DNA from: Epiperipatus broadwayi
Lineage: Eukaryota > Onychophora > Udeonychophora > Euonychophora > Peripatidae
Direction of reading: 5' to 3'
Assembly: GCA_028023455.1 (NCBI GenBank)
Contig: JAQFVV010012530.1
Location: forward strand, 2,746,909-2,810,908
DNA: 64,000 bases
Under the pieces are notes generated by a model, which was not told the origin of the DNA, ran no database searches, and was given only the letters and a program-made list of their open reading frames with translations. Of this stretch, positions 22,063 through 33,508 are shown in pieces (positions within the stretch are counted from its first letter, which is position 1; each line of letters begins with the position of its first letter). The translations under genes and the position numbers were made by a program.

Positions 22063-23685
22063 TTGATAGTACACTTGGCTGCAGTTTGAAACTGACCTTG
22101 TCAATAGAACTGATCACAATTTCAGAAAGAATTCCTCTAGTGCCTTGATGTATAACAAATATAATTATATGTAATAAAATTATAGTAAACAACCTCATAA
22201 GGTGGATGGATGAACCAAAGAAATTTGCTGGAGAGAAGCTAAAGATCAGAAAATGTGGACTAACTTTGGAGATATCTTGCAATGGTGTGATAATTGTTGA
22301 AACCGGTAAATGTTGGGAATGATTCATTGATAGATGTTTTAGGTACAAAAATATGCAGAAATCATTTGATAGTACTTTTAGAATACATTGAGTACTTGTC
22401 ATACACTATACCCCTTTCTTGTCTCTGTAAAACTATCCCCAGTTTGTTTTAATGTACATTATGACTTCATGCTTGCACAAATGTAATAAAAGCTTTAGCT
22501 ATCAATAAAAGATTTGAGTAGATACATTTTTTTTTCTATACTTAAGAAAGCTTACAATAAGTACTGTAAATAAAGAAGTTGGCAGCAACTTATAAATTTA
22601 TTCTAAAAATCTTAAATACTTGGAATGATAAATTAAGAAAGGGTAATAATTAATAAATTAAAGGGTAAAGATTAGTCAGTTACCATGTGTGTAAAAGAAA
22701 TTTGGTTGTATAAATATTACCAGAAATATTCTGAATGAGTCCTTTTATTAGCCTAAATGACTAAAGATTGTAAGAATAAAAGACTGGATGAGTGAAAGAA
22801 TAGTTATTAATCCATTGTTTGAAGACTGGATGTAATAGTAATAAATGTCAATGTTTAACAATTTTTGGGCTATTCACATGTAAATTATTTTCTGATTAAC
22901 AGGTCCAACTTTGCTATCCACATTTAGATAAGTGCAAGAACAAGAGTTTTGAAACCAGTTGCTTAACTTGAAGCAAAACTTAAATTTATATTGACTAAAT
23001 ATTTAAAGAATGGCTCAAAAACAGTTAAACATTACCATTAATTAATATTAAGGTCATGATAGTCTAACAATATACTGTATTAGTCCATTTAATTCTTTCA
23101 CATCCAACTTCAGTTGGGCCAAGTCAGTTAAAAGATGAACCTCTCTTTTCTGTGAATAATGTATTTTTTAATATATATACTTAAGACTTGGACAAACAAT
23201 TTTTTTTTACAAAGATGCTTATTGTTTTCAACCATTATTGATCCACTTCAGAATGTTCTTTTCATGTTAAAAAAGTTTTTCTGATGTCTAACTTCACTTG
23301 TCAACAGCAAATTTTAATCTATCCATCTCATGTAATCACATTCTAGATGTTTTATAACCTTGAAATCCAATTTAACATATCAACCATTCATTATCACCTC
23401 TTGTGGCAATATGTCCAATCCAGATCCACTTCTGTAAGACCTGTTTACTTCTGTTACCCATGTATTTTGTTTTTCACTCCCTTCTTGTTACTCTTAACAT
23501 ATTTCCTTGAGAGTGGTCTAAGGTCTGCATTGGTCTTCTATTATTGTGTCACATTAGATACTTTAATTTTGAAAGATATTTTTGTAATGTAATTTTCACC
23601 ACATTGCCCTCACTAATCAAACTAGTAATTGACTGTCTATATATACGAACAATAATAAAGATATGTGTAAGCGATTGTGACTGGG

Positions 23686-23727
23686 CCAACTGACGAGTGC
23701 TAGTTCAGTATGAAATGTGCATTTTGA
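23686..23727 (+). ncRNA. Hammerhead-ribozyme-like motif C
   Basis: Stem I CCAA, core CTGACGA (valid CTGANGA), stem II GTGCT/AGTAT with two G-T pairs, GAAA, a two-pair stem III AT/AT closed by GTGC, cleavage-site T, then TTGA pairing back to CCAA with one mismatch. All invariant core bases are present. It is the upstream member of the tandem pair. Confidence 0.6.
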
Positions 23728-24024
23728 AAATTGTACACCATTTTCACATGTGATTGATATGTTTATGACTACTCTTCCCCAAAGTGTTAAAAGTGAATAG
23801 AAATCAGTCTCTATCTTGTGTGAGAGTGGTGTAGTGAAAATTACACTCAAATATTTATTAAGTTGAGCACGATTCTAATGAATAACTTAAAAATTAGTAT
23901 ATTTCCATCAGTAGTTTGTGTCAAAGTTGTGAGGGCAATGAGTTTGACATCTATTGAACTATAATTGGTTATCTCTATATATATACTGAACAATGATAGA
24001 TATGTGTAAAAGATGTGTTCTGGT

Positions 24025-24066
24025 TCAATTGATGAGTGCTGGTTCAGCACAAAATCTGCATCTTAG
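24025..24066 (+). ncRNA. Hammerhead-ribozyme-like motif D, degraded
   Basis: It aligns over 42 nt with motifs C and E but has core changes (TTGATGA; CAAAA instead of TGAAA). The stem II strands GTGCTG and CAGCAC remain. It is probably inactive. Confidence 0.45.
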
Positions 24067-24624
24067 GAATCTCATCTTTTTCATGTCTTTGGTCATGTGT
24101 ATGATTACATCCCTCCACAAGGTGTTGTGTTTAGAAACTAGTTGCTGGCATGAGAGTGGTGTAGAGAAAATTATACTAGAAATGTTCATTAAGTGGATAA
24201 TCTCTTCTAATAAATGACTAATAAAAGTTATTAATATTTTATGTTCTTGTTTGATAAAATCTGAAAATAACGGATTCCCTTCCAATAATCAATATGAAGC
24301 TATATTGATACAGTCTTAAGAAAAATATTTATGAGAGGTTTAGACCATGTAAGCAGAATAGTTGTCACAATATTCTTTCCAAATATGTTAATTTAAAATT
24401 TATATCAAAAAAAGGTTTTTTTAAATTAATATTTACCTAAATACTTTTTTTGTTATTACAGATGTATTCTAACTTTCTATAATCATTACAATAAGTTAGT
24501 CATAATTGTTTATAATGTATATGATAACCACATTCATAAATAAATACATAATTATACAATACAGATGTTTCTAATAAGTTTATTCATACCTATGATATAA
24601 TTTAAAACTTCTACATAAAAACAA

Positions 24625-24858
24625 AACATGGTTTTATTACTCAGGAATTCATAAAAAGTTCAAATGCTGGAATTACAAGAATTGGGATCAATCTAAAAGC
24701 CTTATGGTCCAGAATACGACTCTTTACCATAGTATTAAATTCTATATGGTTTAGTGAAGTAGATAATTTGATTTTGGACTGTATGGTCCTCATATCAATT
24801 TCAATTCTGGTATTTCAGCAAACTTTTTATGAGCTCCTGAGAAATAAAGCCATTTGAT
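24625..24858. repeat. Foldback repeat, arms about 95 bp
   Basis: The left arm, GGTTTTATTACTCAGGAATT and following, is mirrored by the right arm containing CTCCTGAGAAATAAAGCCA. ATAAAAAGTT is mirrored by AACTTTTTAT. The spacer is near 24740. Confidence 0.65.
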
Positions 24859-25199
24859 TACTTATTTACTAATTAACAAAAAATAGAATAAAGACAATAA
24901 AATACAAATTCAGCATTTTATATGTATCTAAACTATTCACATATAGATGATACGTTTGTGAATTTACTCATTCAATTATCTTGAAAGAAAAAATCCCTAT
25001 CATGAAAATTGATAATGAAATACAGAAATATTCATGATGTTTTAATACTGATCCCGATTTCTATACTGTTTATTATAATTTCTTTCCACCTCATCCTATT
25101 ATGCATTAGGTTATGATGATAATATAGGCACTAACAAGGGCTTTGAGCATTCCATCAGATTTTCAATGATATGGATGGGTGCAGGATTGGAGCTTATCC

Positions 25200-25440
25200 A
25201 TTAACATTTGTAGATTTGCTATCTTATTACAAACTGAGCATAGATTATATATATATGTGAGAGATGATGATCTGGACCAACTGATGAGTGCTGGTTCAGC
25301 ATGAAATATGTATATTGGAAATCATCTTTTTCACATGTATGTGGTCATGTGTAGCACTTAAGAGTGGATGACTGAAGGGAACTTGTAGTCTGTGTTCAAG
25401 TCCCCCTTAATTATATCTCATTCCCACACATTCTTAAATT
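25200..25440 (+). mobile_element. Hammerhead-bearing repeat, single copy
   Basis: It shares GTAGATTTGCTATCTT, AAACTGAGCA, GTGAGAGATGATGATCTGG and CACATGTATGTGGTCATGTG with the arms of 12063-12668, so it belongs to the same family. It carries motif E, the best-preserved hammerhead-like copy. Confidence 0.6.
25277..25318 (+). ncRNA. Hammerhead-ribozyme-like motif E, best preserved
   Basis: Stem I CCAA pairs perfectly with TTGG at the end of the motif. The core CTGATGA is exact. Stem II GTGCTG/CAGCAT has six pairs (the first a G-T) with a GTT loop. GAAA follows. Stem III is ATA/TAT with a two-base loop, ending in the required T, and the cleavage-site base is A. This matches the minimal type I hammerhead with a very short stem III known from Penelope-like and retrozyme repeats. 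Such ribozymes often work as dimers. Activity has not been shown. Confidence 0.65.
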
Positions 25441-25918
25441 AAATAATAAATTTTTTTTTCTTTATACGTATCGTATGTGTGCATATTATAGATATTAATA
25501 AGTAATAGTTGTTAATAAGCAGTGGTGAGAAAATGAATATTATAAGATTATATAATATATAGGGCATATGAGCTATATTATATATATTGATGTAGGTATA
25601 TAATAAGCCTGTATTTCAGTTAGTCTTATATTAATTAAAGCAGTATCATTATATCGCTTATTCTTCTTAAAAATAAAACAGGCTAGACAAAATGGTTTAA
25701 AAGGCAGACATTTTAATTACACATAAATTTCAGATTTTTATTTTTTTTCTATATTATCTGAATTTTAAATTGTCAAAAAGATGTTTTACAGATAGATGGA
25801 GTCATTAGTTTTCTTTTGATACTTGTCCATTAATTGTCATCAGTTTTGAATTCTGTTTACTGTCTAACATGACAAATGAACTTAACTGGGACAAAGCTGG
25901 GGTGGCAGAAAACTGATG

Positions 25919-25966
25919 TATAAAAAGCTGTGTGAGAAAGAGGAGGAAATAGTCAATATTCAGTTG
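25919..25966 (+). promoter_or_regulatory. Possible TATA promoter with short leader exon
   Basis: TATAAAAAG at 25919-25927 is followed about 40 bases later by a consensus splice donor (CAGTTG|GTAAGT at 25966/25967). That is the layout of a TATA promoter with a tiny noncoding first exon. No matching second exon was found in the window, so this may be coincidence. Confidence 0.22.
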
Positions 25967-25969
25967 GTA

Positions 25970-27570
25970 AGTATCTTTCAAGCTCTGAGAAACAGTTGAT
26001 TTTTTTTTTTCACTGAGGAAAAGTTAATGCAAAAATGTCAAAATCTTGCTTTAATTAACAGCCTAACTCGTAAAAAAATGAGTAGATTTGATGTCACTGT
26101 AAATCGGCTACTTTTTATCCCACATATACATATTATACGTCATTGAAAAGAAAATCAAAAGTTCTGTAAGATGGTGTCCTCTTCAGAATTATTTTACAAG
26201 TAAAAAATCAATAAAAATGACCATATACGTCAAACAAAACCAAAGCACCGCCTTCTCATTACCTTTTCTTGAATCTTATTGGCTGTCAAACTTCTGTCAG
26301 AAAGGAAAATGGCTGCCAAAAAGTTACATTCGTTTTGTTTTTTATTTCAAAAATGATAAACGAATGTTTACAACATTTTAAACAATATTTGAATTGAATT
26401 ACAAATTATTATTGATAAAATAATACTAAAAATCAAATTATTTAGAAAAATAGTCAAGATGTTACCAAGAATTATTTATTTACATATTTATCATAATGTA
26501 AAAGTGAAAAAAAAAACATGATTGCATCAGAAATGTTTTTGGTTGGTCAAATAGGGGTTACTTTTCATTTCACCACAATTGAATATTTTTTAAATTATAA
26601 ATCAAATTTTATTTTTAAAAAGACTTTAGTTTACTTTCATAATCTGACAAATTATTAATATACTTTTTACAAACGAAACTAACGTATTTATATTATTAAA
26701 AGTGAATCTATTTTAACAATTGATTTTGTTAAAGTTGTGAGTTGGCCAATTAAAAGTTTTGATTTTTAACTCATTCGGACAATTAAATAATCATCGTTGA
26801 AAGGGTTAAATAATATAGCAGATGTACTGATGTATAAACACTATAGCAGTTAAGCTATTCTGGAGGGATTGATAGATATTGAGTCCTTAAAAGATGCTGA
26901 ACAGTAAAACTATTATAAGGAGAGTTCACAAATTACTACTTTAAAAATGGTGTTTATATATTTTGCTGACTATAAAAAAAGGAAGATGCAGTATTAAATG
27001 CTATTTTGTCCCTAAAGATCTCTAACACCTGAGTTCAATGGCTTGTCTGTAGACTCACGTATTTCTTTAATACCCAAAGAATGGCCAGGTTTAAAGTCAA
27101 CCACACATGCTGTCTCAGAAACTTCTTTTTCATCCCCTCGCCTTTTAAAGGATCATCACCTTTAAAGGGAGGGAGAGGAAAAAAGAAGCTGTATAAAATA
27201 CACACAGCAAACCTCAACTAATCTACCAATCCGTTTTTTTTTAAAGTTTCTTTATATTCATCAAAAGTCCCAGAAATAACTTTTAATGGTAAAAACAGGC
27301 TAAACCAATGCAATCCAAAGGTATAAACAAGAGAACAGTCTGAAGTTTCAACTTTAGTAAGAACTGAAATGGATGGTAACTTTGAAATTTTATTAATTAT
27401 TTCTTTTACTTATTAAAAGTAATAGTCTAAAACTTTCTATAAGTCAAACATAATTTCTTTTAAGACAGAAACATTGAAAATAGTCAAAATAAGACTCGTA
27501 GATTAATTCATAGATCACATGACCCTATCTCTTAAGCTTGTAAGTTATAAACAGTGAGGATTGCCAATTC
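25970..27570. other. AT-rich DNA, nothing recognised
   Basis: Only a short inverted repeat, CCTTTTAAAGG...CCTTTAAAGG near 27140-27170, stands out. No gene is supported. Confidence 0.45.
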
Positions 27571-27574
27571 TTCT

Positions 27575-27742
27575 ACAAGCTTTGTGATAAATGTTTAGCC
27601 AGAGCTAGCACTTAAAATATCTCTGTCAGGAACCCCTCCCCAAACCCCTGACCATGGTTTTGTGCTTTGGTGCTCCTCAGAGAGGTGTCAGTCTACCCTG
27701 ACACCTACCTCTCTGAGGAGTGCCAAAGCACGAAACCATCAT
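27575..27742. repeat. Dispersed repeat ending in a strong hairpin
   Basis: 27575-27690 is related to 31462-31575 (TGATAAATGTTTAGCCAGAG, CTGTCAGGAACCCC, CCATGGTTT, CTCCTCAGAGAGGTG). In this copy the last part is followed by its own inverted copy. 27654-27691 pairs with 27699-27739, with a seven-base loop and one four-base bulge. The other copy lacks the inverted arm. Confidence 0.7.
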
Positions 27743-28083
27743 TTAGAAACATTGAAAGTTTGTTTATTTATTTTGTTATTAATTATCATTCTTATGCATA
27801 ACGACACTCAAATACATTTAAAGTTACTAAACTTAATGTTTCAAAATCTTTGAATATTTTTTTTTATATATTGTAATGATAAAATGTTTTTTATTATTGT
27901 TATTTATTGGATGCAATAATTGAGCAACATGTCAATATATACTTTATAATGTTTTTATTATTATTTGCATACCTAAATTTGATATAAGTTGTTGTTGTTC
28001 AAGATTTAAATAATTTTTTTTATGTGTATAATTTGTTTATGAAGCAATGTTATAAAGGGAAACATTTTAACATAATATATATG

Positions 28084-30700
28084 CTAACATATCATGAGTG
28101 TACGTGGAAGTGACTGCTTATTGTAACGGTCAGAAAACGTGTGACTCGTAAACATAGTGCAGAATTCGACCACATACAGAACAGCAGCACCATCAAGTAG
28201 CGAAGCCACTCGTGGTACTGAGTTCGAACATAGTTTATTGGTTCCACAATACAATCCACGAAACAACGCATCTGATGCGACATTAGTAAATATTTCCTTA
28301 GGCACGGTGGTCAGGGATATGCAAGAGACTCATGATTTTCTCGAGTTAGCCAATAACCAAACTAATATTAATTAAACATTCATATTTACATAATCGAGGA
28401 AATATTATATAGAATGGGTATCGAATAAATGAAACGTAACTGCAGACATATAGTTTAAAATTATTTATTAATACATTTTAATAACACAATCTAATAATAT
28501 TTTATAAACTAACAGCTTCAGTAGCGGGATTTGTGACATGATTATATTTTAAAGAATACATTTATTTATTTAGACATTATTTTATATTGAGGATTTCAGT
28601 AGCGGTATTTCCGATACTGTAATGTTTACAAAAGGAATACATTTATTTGAAGGCGTAATCTAGCTACCTAAAATTCTCAGAGTGAGTATTTCTAATGCAT
28701 GCCTGGAGGGATTTATACCTTTGCAATGCAAGAGTCTAAAGTATGGGTTATAAGAGTAATGGCAGACATATATTTATTTAATTAAAATATTTATTTATAA
28801 CTAAGGGCAAACATTTATTTGAGAGTGAATTATGCAGATAATGCAGAGGCGGAGTGATATATAGAACAATAAGATTAAGTGAAGGAACACGTACGCTTTA
28901 GAAAGGCGATATGGAATGGCAGTATATTGAAACTGCAATGCCGCGAATGGTTTTATAAGAATGTCAGGCTGGTCTCTGCCGCGGCCCGACGAAGTAAGGT
29001 GTCACATAAGCATAACCAGGGACAAGTGGTACATGGCGCAATTTGCCAGCTGGCTGCATGACAGGTCAAATTCTACGGGAGCATTTATTAGGTCCGCTTG
29101 TGTAGGACGACTGGGGTTAATTTCAACCCTGGAGAATCCGGAATATTTACGGCTGAATAGATCATCGCGTCTTTAATACGTAACACATGTATAAGTATAA
29201 ACGGTTATGATGAGATTTAAATAGATTTCTGACTTGGCCCTACATTACCAACATTTACTCAAGAACTCTGGCGACTCTCAAAGAAATGGGATTTTTTAGA
29301 ATTATTCATTAAAGTTAATAAATACAAAATATATATAAACTGGGAGTTATTATAACTAATATGCCAGCCATTTGCAAAGTAGTAGACCCTGCATTACAAT
29401 AATGATGCACTGAATGCGTGTCGATTTATATGAAAGTTAAGTTATTAAAGAAAGTAAATATTAATGAAAATTTGACACACATTCATTGTTTTAAGCGATC
29501 ATAGGTTTAAACTTTGAAATTTGAGACAATTATGAGCATGCAATACTTAAATAATAACGATAGATAAAAATGTAGATTATAGAAATATGCACCCAAGATA
29601 GAATGAGGTAAGCTAGATTAGTAGAGAAATTTACACATTAAGTTAATTATTCAGTTTTAGCTATACATATGGTAGTTTTTACATTTTATAATTTAGATAA
29701 GTATTATGAAGAAGAGCTATAGCATATTATTAGAGTACTCTAGAGTTTGAACACAGACAGGTACCTGTTTTATAAGGAGTTTTCTGATTCCATTAGTTTA
29801 GTAGCAAAAGTTCACGAGTGGCAATTCTTTCTTATATTTAGATATTTCATTTCATTTCACAGCAGCAGCAGCTTTTCATTTATTTCAGGCAGCAGATCTT
29901 CATGGTGAATTTATGACGGGCAATGGAAAGTTCAGCATCCGATAGGCCATCTCCCGATGGAGAATAATCTAGGTGCTTTACTCGGTCATACCTTGGCAGG
30001 AACAAATTATTTTTATTATTTTTGGAGACTCTCAGTGATCGAGAGTAAAGCTAAAGTTTAAGTGAATGTCTCCAGCAAGTCTAAGATGGCCTCTTTTCTT
30101 ATCTTGATCTTTCACATTTTTGTTAAGATATTTTTAGGTTCTACTTAATCTGCCCTGAGGATAATCAATGCATTTTTGTTGGTTTCAATTATAAAGAAAG
30201 CTGCTGTTCTATTGTTTACATTTTACATTTACTAATTAATTTTGGGGAATTTTTCTTTAAATAATCTATTATCTATCACTGACCGATGCTTTTAAATTTC
30301 AAAAACAAAAAGGGAACATAAGATTATTTTAACTTTTAATTAAATATTACATCAGATATTTTTAGAATTATTACTAAACGAAATTTAAACAAAGCAATAA
30401 ATACGAACTTGCTAATCCAAAATAAATGATTAAAATTATACAAAATTATATAACTAAAAGAAATCTAAATTATATTATTTATCCCTATTTATTGCGTTTA
30501 ATTTGAGATCGAAATGTGTGCGTGTTTATGCTGAATTCTACATATATTTATACATTTCTAAGATTGCTACACACACAATTCGATACCAAAAAGTTTAAAT
30601 TTGGGCGGGATAGACCGGTCAGTGAGAGACAATAGAAAAAGATGAAACTTAAGATTCGAATACGAATCTTACTGTTTCATTATACAAACATATATTACTT
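28084..30700. other. Mixed-composition intergenic DNA, unassigned
   Basis: Parts are less AT-rich (28130-28340 and 28880-29180), with short open frames (28145-28372 and 28961-29176, both plus). These lack a recognisable domain or start context. A two-copy tandem repeat with a 78-bp period (TTCAGTAGCGG...) occupies 28517-28670. GGCGACTCTC near 29270 could be a retroelement primer site, but no LTR edges could be matched. It may be a decayed LTR element or host noncoding DNA. Confidence 0.35.
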
Positions 30701-30723
30701 AAGTTAGGTCAAATAGGTTAGAC

Positions 30724-31217
30724 CAGGGGTGGGAAAATAGTGGCCTGAGGGCCACATGTGACCCACTGAGAGTTTTTATGCAGCCCACCAAGACAATCAG
30801 AAAATTCTGCCTTGAACTGAGATTTCCTTCCTGTGCATGACCAAAGATTCATCTTGTATTTTCCACTAGGGTGGCCATGTCAATACACATGCACAGTGTA
30901 GATATGATGTGCAGTGCTTTTCCAGTTGATTTGGTTAATTTCAATTTTGCCCTTGCATTAGCAAATATATACATTTCCAACTTTAGTGAAACCATAAACC
31001 CTCTGAAAAAATGTAAAATTGGTAATGAATGTCATGTGTTTAATAAAGAATGGGCAAACAAATATTTCTTTGGTAATACAGGGAATAAAGCAGTGTGTTT
31101 ATTGTGTCATAAAAAAAGGTGCGGCCCTCCACTAACCCTTGCTTCCACAAAGTGGTCCCCGATGTGGCCCTCCACCAACTTATGTGGCCCCTGAGCCAAA
31201 ACAATTGCCCACCCCTG
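30724..31217 (+). mobile_element. hAT MITE retaining a BED-finger fragment
   Basis: The ends are CAGGGGTGGG and CCCACCCCTG (perfect 10-bp inverted repeats), with extended GTGGCC/GGCCAC subterminal homology. The 8-bp target duplications are GGTTAGAC (30716-30723) and GATTAGAC (31218-31225), 7 of 8 matching. The insert is 494 bp. Within the open stretch 30871-31194, VFNKEWANKYFF followed by NKAVCLLCHK is the N-terminal BED-type zinc finger seen in hAT transposases of the ZBED/GTF2IRD2-like group. The rest of the transposase is deleted, so it is an internal-deletion derivative. Confidence 0.85.
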
Positions 31218-31461
31218 GATTAGACTAAAATCTTAGTGATTAATAATTTTTAGTTTAAGGGAGCCAATTAATAGCAGAGTCACACAAATTGCGTGAATGA
31301 GTTTTATTACCTTTATGACATATATAATAAAGCTGGAAAAAATATTGAATAATCATTCAATGGAATATTTTTTTTATGTTTTATTTTAAACCAGCTTATT
31401 TTAAATGGGTAGGAACATACACATATATTTAGTCAAAATAGGAGTCATATTCCTTAAGCTT

Positions 31462-31575
31462 TATGATAAATGCTTAGCTAGAGAAAGCATTTAAAATATC
31501 CCTGTCAGGACCCCCCCCCCCAACCTCTGACCATGGTTTCATGCTCTGGCACTCCTCAGAGAGGTGCTAGAGCAG
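31462..31575 (+). repeat. Dispersed repeat, second copy, with C-run
   Basis: This is a relative of 27575-27690, sharing GATAAATG(T/C)TTAGC, CTGTCAGGA and CTCCTCAGAGAGGTG. It has an expanded C run at about 31510-31520 and no inverted arm. Confidence 0.65.
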
Positions 31576-31769
31576 GTTATTTGGTTATACATCCAGTATT
31601 AGATATTTGATTTTAATAATGTATTTAACTAATATAATAATTGCAGTCACCTATATAATTAGAAATTTGTTTTATTAAAAGGAGGAATCTCAATAAATAT
31701 AATTATACAATATTTGGCTTTTGAGTTCTTATTATTAGTATTGTTATTTTTTAATTTTATCATTTAATA

Positions 31770-32240
31770 ACCAGTCATCATTACTAATAAATGTTAAGCA
31801 TTGGATCACAATTTACATATAATGATGTTTTGGGTAAGTAATTATAGGTTTATAACAAAAGCTACAATTTTATGTTGTGAGATGCGTTATGATCAGTCAT
31901 CATCACTAATGAATATTAATAGTTAAATCACAGTTTAAATATAACTGTTGTTTCAGGTAAATCGCGATAGATTTATAGGAAACTAAATCTTACGTTGTGA
32001 GATTAGTTATGACCACCATCATCGCTGATAAATATTAGTAATTAAGTCAAATTTTAACTGTAATAATGTTTTAAGTAAATAAGGGTGTATAAAAAGCTAG
32101 ATGCCATGCTGTGAGATTCGTTATGACCATCATCATTGCTAGTGAATATTAATAATTAAATTCCAGTTTAAGCAAGTGCTTATAGATTTATAAAATCTAA
32201 GTTAGTTGTGAGTTAATTGCAAAAGCTGTGGCTGGAATCA
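31770..32240. repeat. Four-copy minisatellite, unit about 112-122 bp
   Basis: Units start near 31772, 31894, 32010 and 32125 with (C/G)A(T/C)CATCATC..CTAATGAATATTA, and contain TGTGAGAT(G/T)(C/A)GTTATGA. Divergence between units is substantial. The following 32240-33180 shows only weak (TTAGTTACAATG)-type repetition and no gene. Confidence 0.75.
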
Positions 32241-33189
32241 TCATCACCATTATATTACATGAATAAATAAATTAAATAGGTTTGATGGCATATATAAAGA
32301 ATGGTCCTCATTATGTTTGTTTGTAAGCCATTAGTAAGAGCATCTATGCATCTGTCAATCGATGTACTTAAACTGAGTTGGTAAGACCTGTAAAAGTATT
32401 AAATGAGAATTTATGATATTGGAATCTTATAGTTTTATTGACACAGCTAAAATATAAGAATGTCGTTTTTCATTCATCCAATTGCATGTGTTGTAAGGAA
32501 TGTACCAGATGGGTTTGACCTAGGTACATTATGAACAAAGATGATATATCTTGGTCTAGGTTTGGACAGCCTAGTGGCACCCAGGTGAAACACATGTACA
32601 TAAGTAAACTGAATCAAAGAGTTTGATTTCCTTTTCCAACTTGATATTATTTAATATTATTATTATTATTTTTATACTTTTGAGTAGTTACAAATAGCGC
32701 CAGTGTGTGCAACTATGAATTGTCATATATATGTGGAAAGAGGAAAGGGAAGGATTCTTTGTTGAAAGAATCTATTATTGGAGATAAACGTAATGCACTC
32801 CATTGATTTTACTATAATTTTTATTCAGTTGCAATAACTAATATTTATTTATCTAGTTACAATGGCTAGTATATTTTATTAGTTACAATGACTTCCCAAT
32901 ATCGCAAATATTTTAAATCTTAAGAGAATGATGCCAGTGAGTATTTTATTTTATCTTTGTTTGTTTTGAAAGGAGATAATTTATTTATCTCATGATTGTA
33001 GTGACTAGATCAATATTTATGATAGTTGCAAACGGGCTGTCATTATATATTTCTTTTAGTTACAAAATGGCAGTAACTGTCATAGTATATTTATTATAGT
33101 TACAGTATATACATTATGCTTGTATTCTAATATGCATTGATTTATATATTTAGATAGATAAATAAAACACTATATACATCTTAAATGAA

Positions 33190-33360
33190 CAATTTACAAT
33201 GCAATGTATAATATAAAATAGAGTTTATCCCTTCTTGCTTGTGGTTTCAACCACTCAGCAATCATTGTCAGAACCACAACATTTAAATATATATTGTCAT
33301 ATAATAATGCTTATCTATACATGAATACTTATATATTTAATATTAAATCACTCAATGTAA
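33190..33360 (-). repeat. Hairpin-bearing repeat, inverted left copy
   Basis: This is the reverse complement of about 37285-37455. It shares AAGCAAGAA, a (TTGTGGTTCTGA)-type stem, GTTGAAACCA, CTTATATATT and TACAATGCAATGTATA-like sequence. The orientation is outward (3' end away from the LTR element). The intervening LTR-type element probably inserted between the arms of an older inverted pair. Confidence 0.6.
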
Positions 33361-33508
33361 TTAAGAATACCAGCACTACCCTCAAATACAAATATATTTA
33401 TTTTACAGAGGATGGTTCTGGAGCTCTTAACCATGTGGAGTGATTTAATATTTGGATTTTTATTTCAGTTTAGCATTAGCCCTGGGATTATTATACATTT
33501 AAATGTAT

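Larger units (their letters stand above)
23580..24240 (+). mobile_element. Tandem pair of hammerhead-bearing repeat units
   Basis: Two related units lie head to tail. Each has GAGAGTGGTGTAG(T/A)GAAAATTA, a CTAATAAATGACT-like stretch, a TGAACAATGATA(G)A stretch, and then a hammerhead-like motif. The two motifs are 339 bp apart (23686 and 24025). Tandem units of a few hundred bases bounded by type I hammerheads are the known layout of animal retrozymes. No coding is visible, so it would be non-autonomous. Confidence 0.6.

Noticed and set aside
22052-22402. 116-codon minus-strand frame
   Set aside because: No domain, no splice or promoter signals, and it partly overlaps a tandem duplication.
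25240-25318. Type III hammerhead reading of motif E using the upstream (AT)n as stem III
   Set aside because: Stem I cannot close as a hairpin and the cleavage base would be G in one copy. The type I fold with CCAA/TTGG fits all conserved copies better.
28145-28372. Possible short exon or protein in the less AT-rich patch
   Set aside because: Opens without an ATG in good context, no homology recognised, no splice pair. Left as unassigned DNA.
29268-29290. Primer-binding site GGCGACTCTC of an LTR element
   Set aside because: No LTR edges or repeated flanks could be matched around it.
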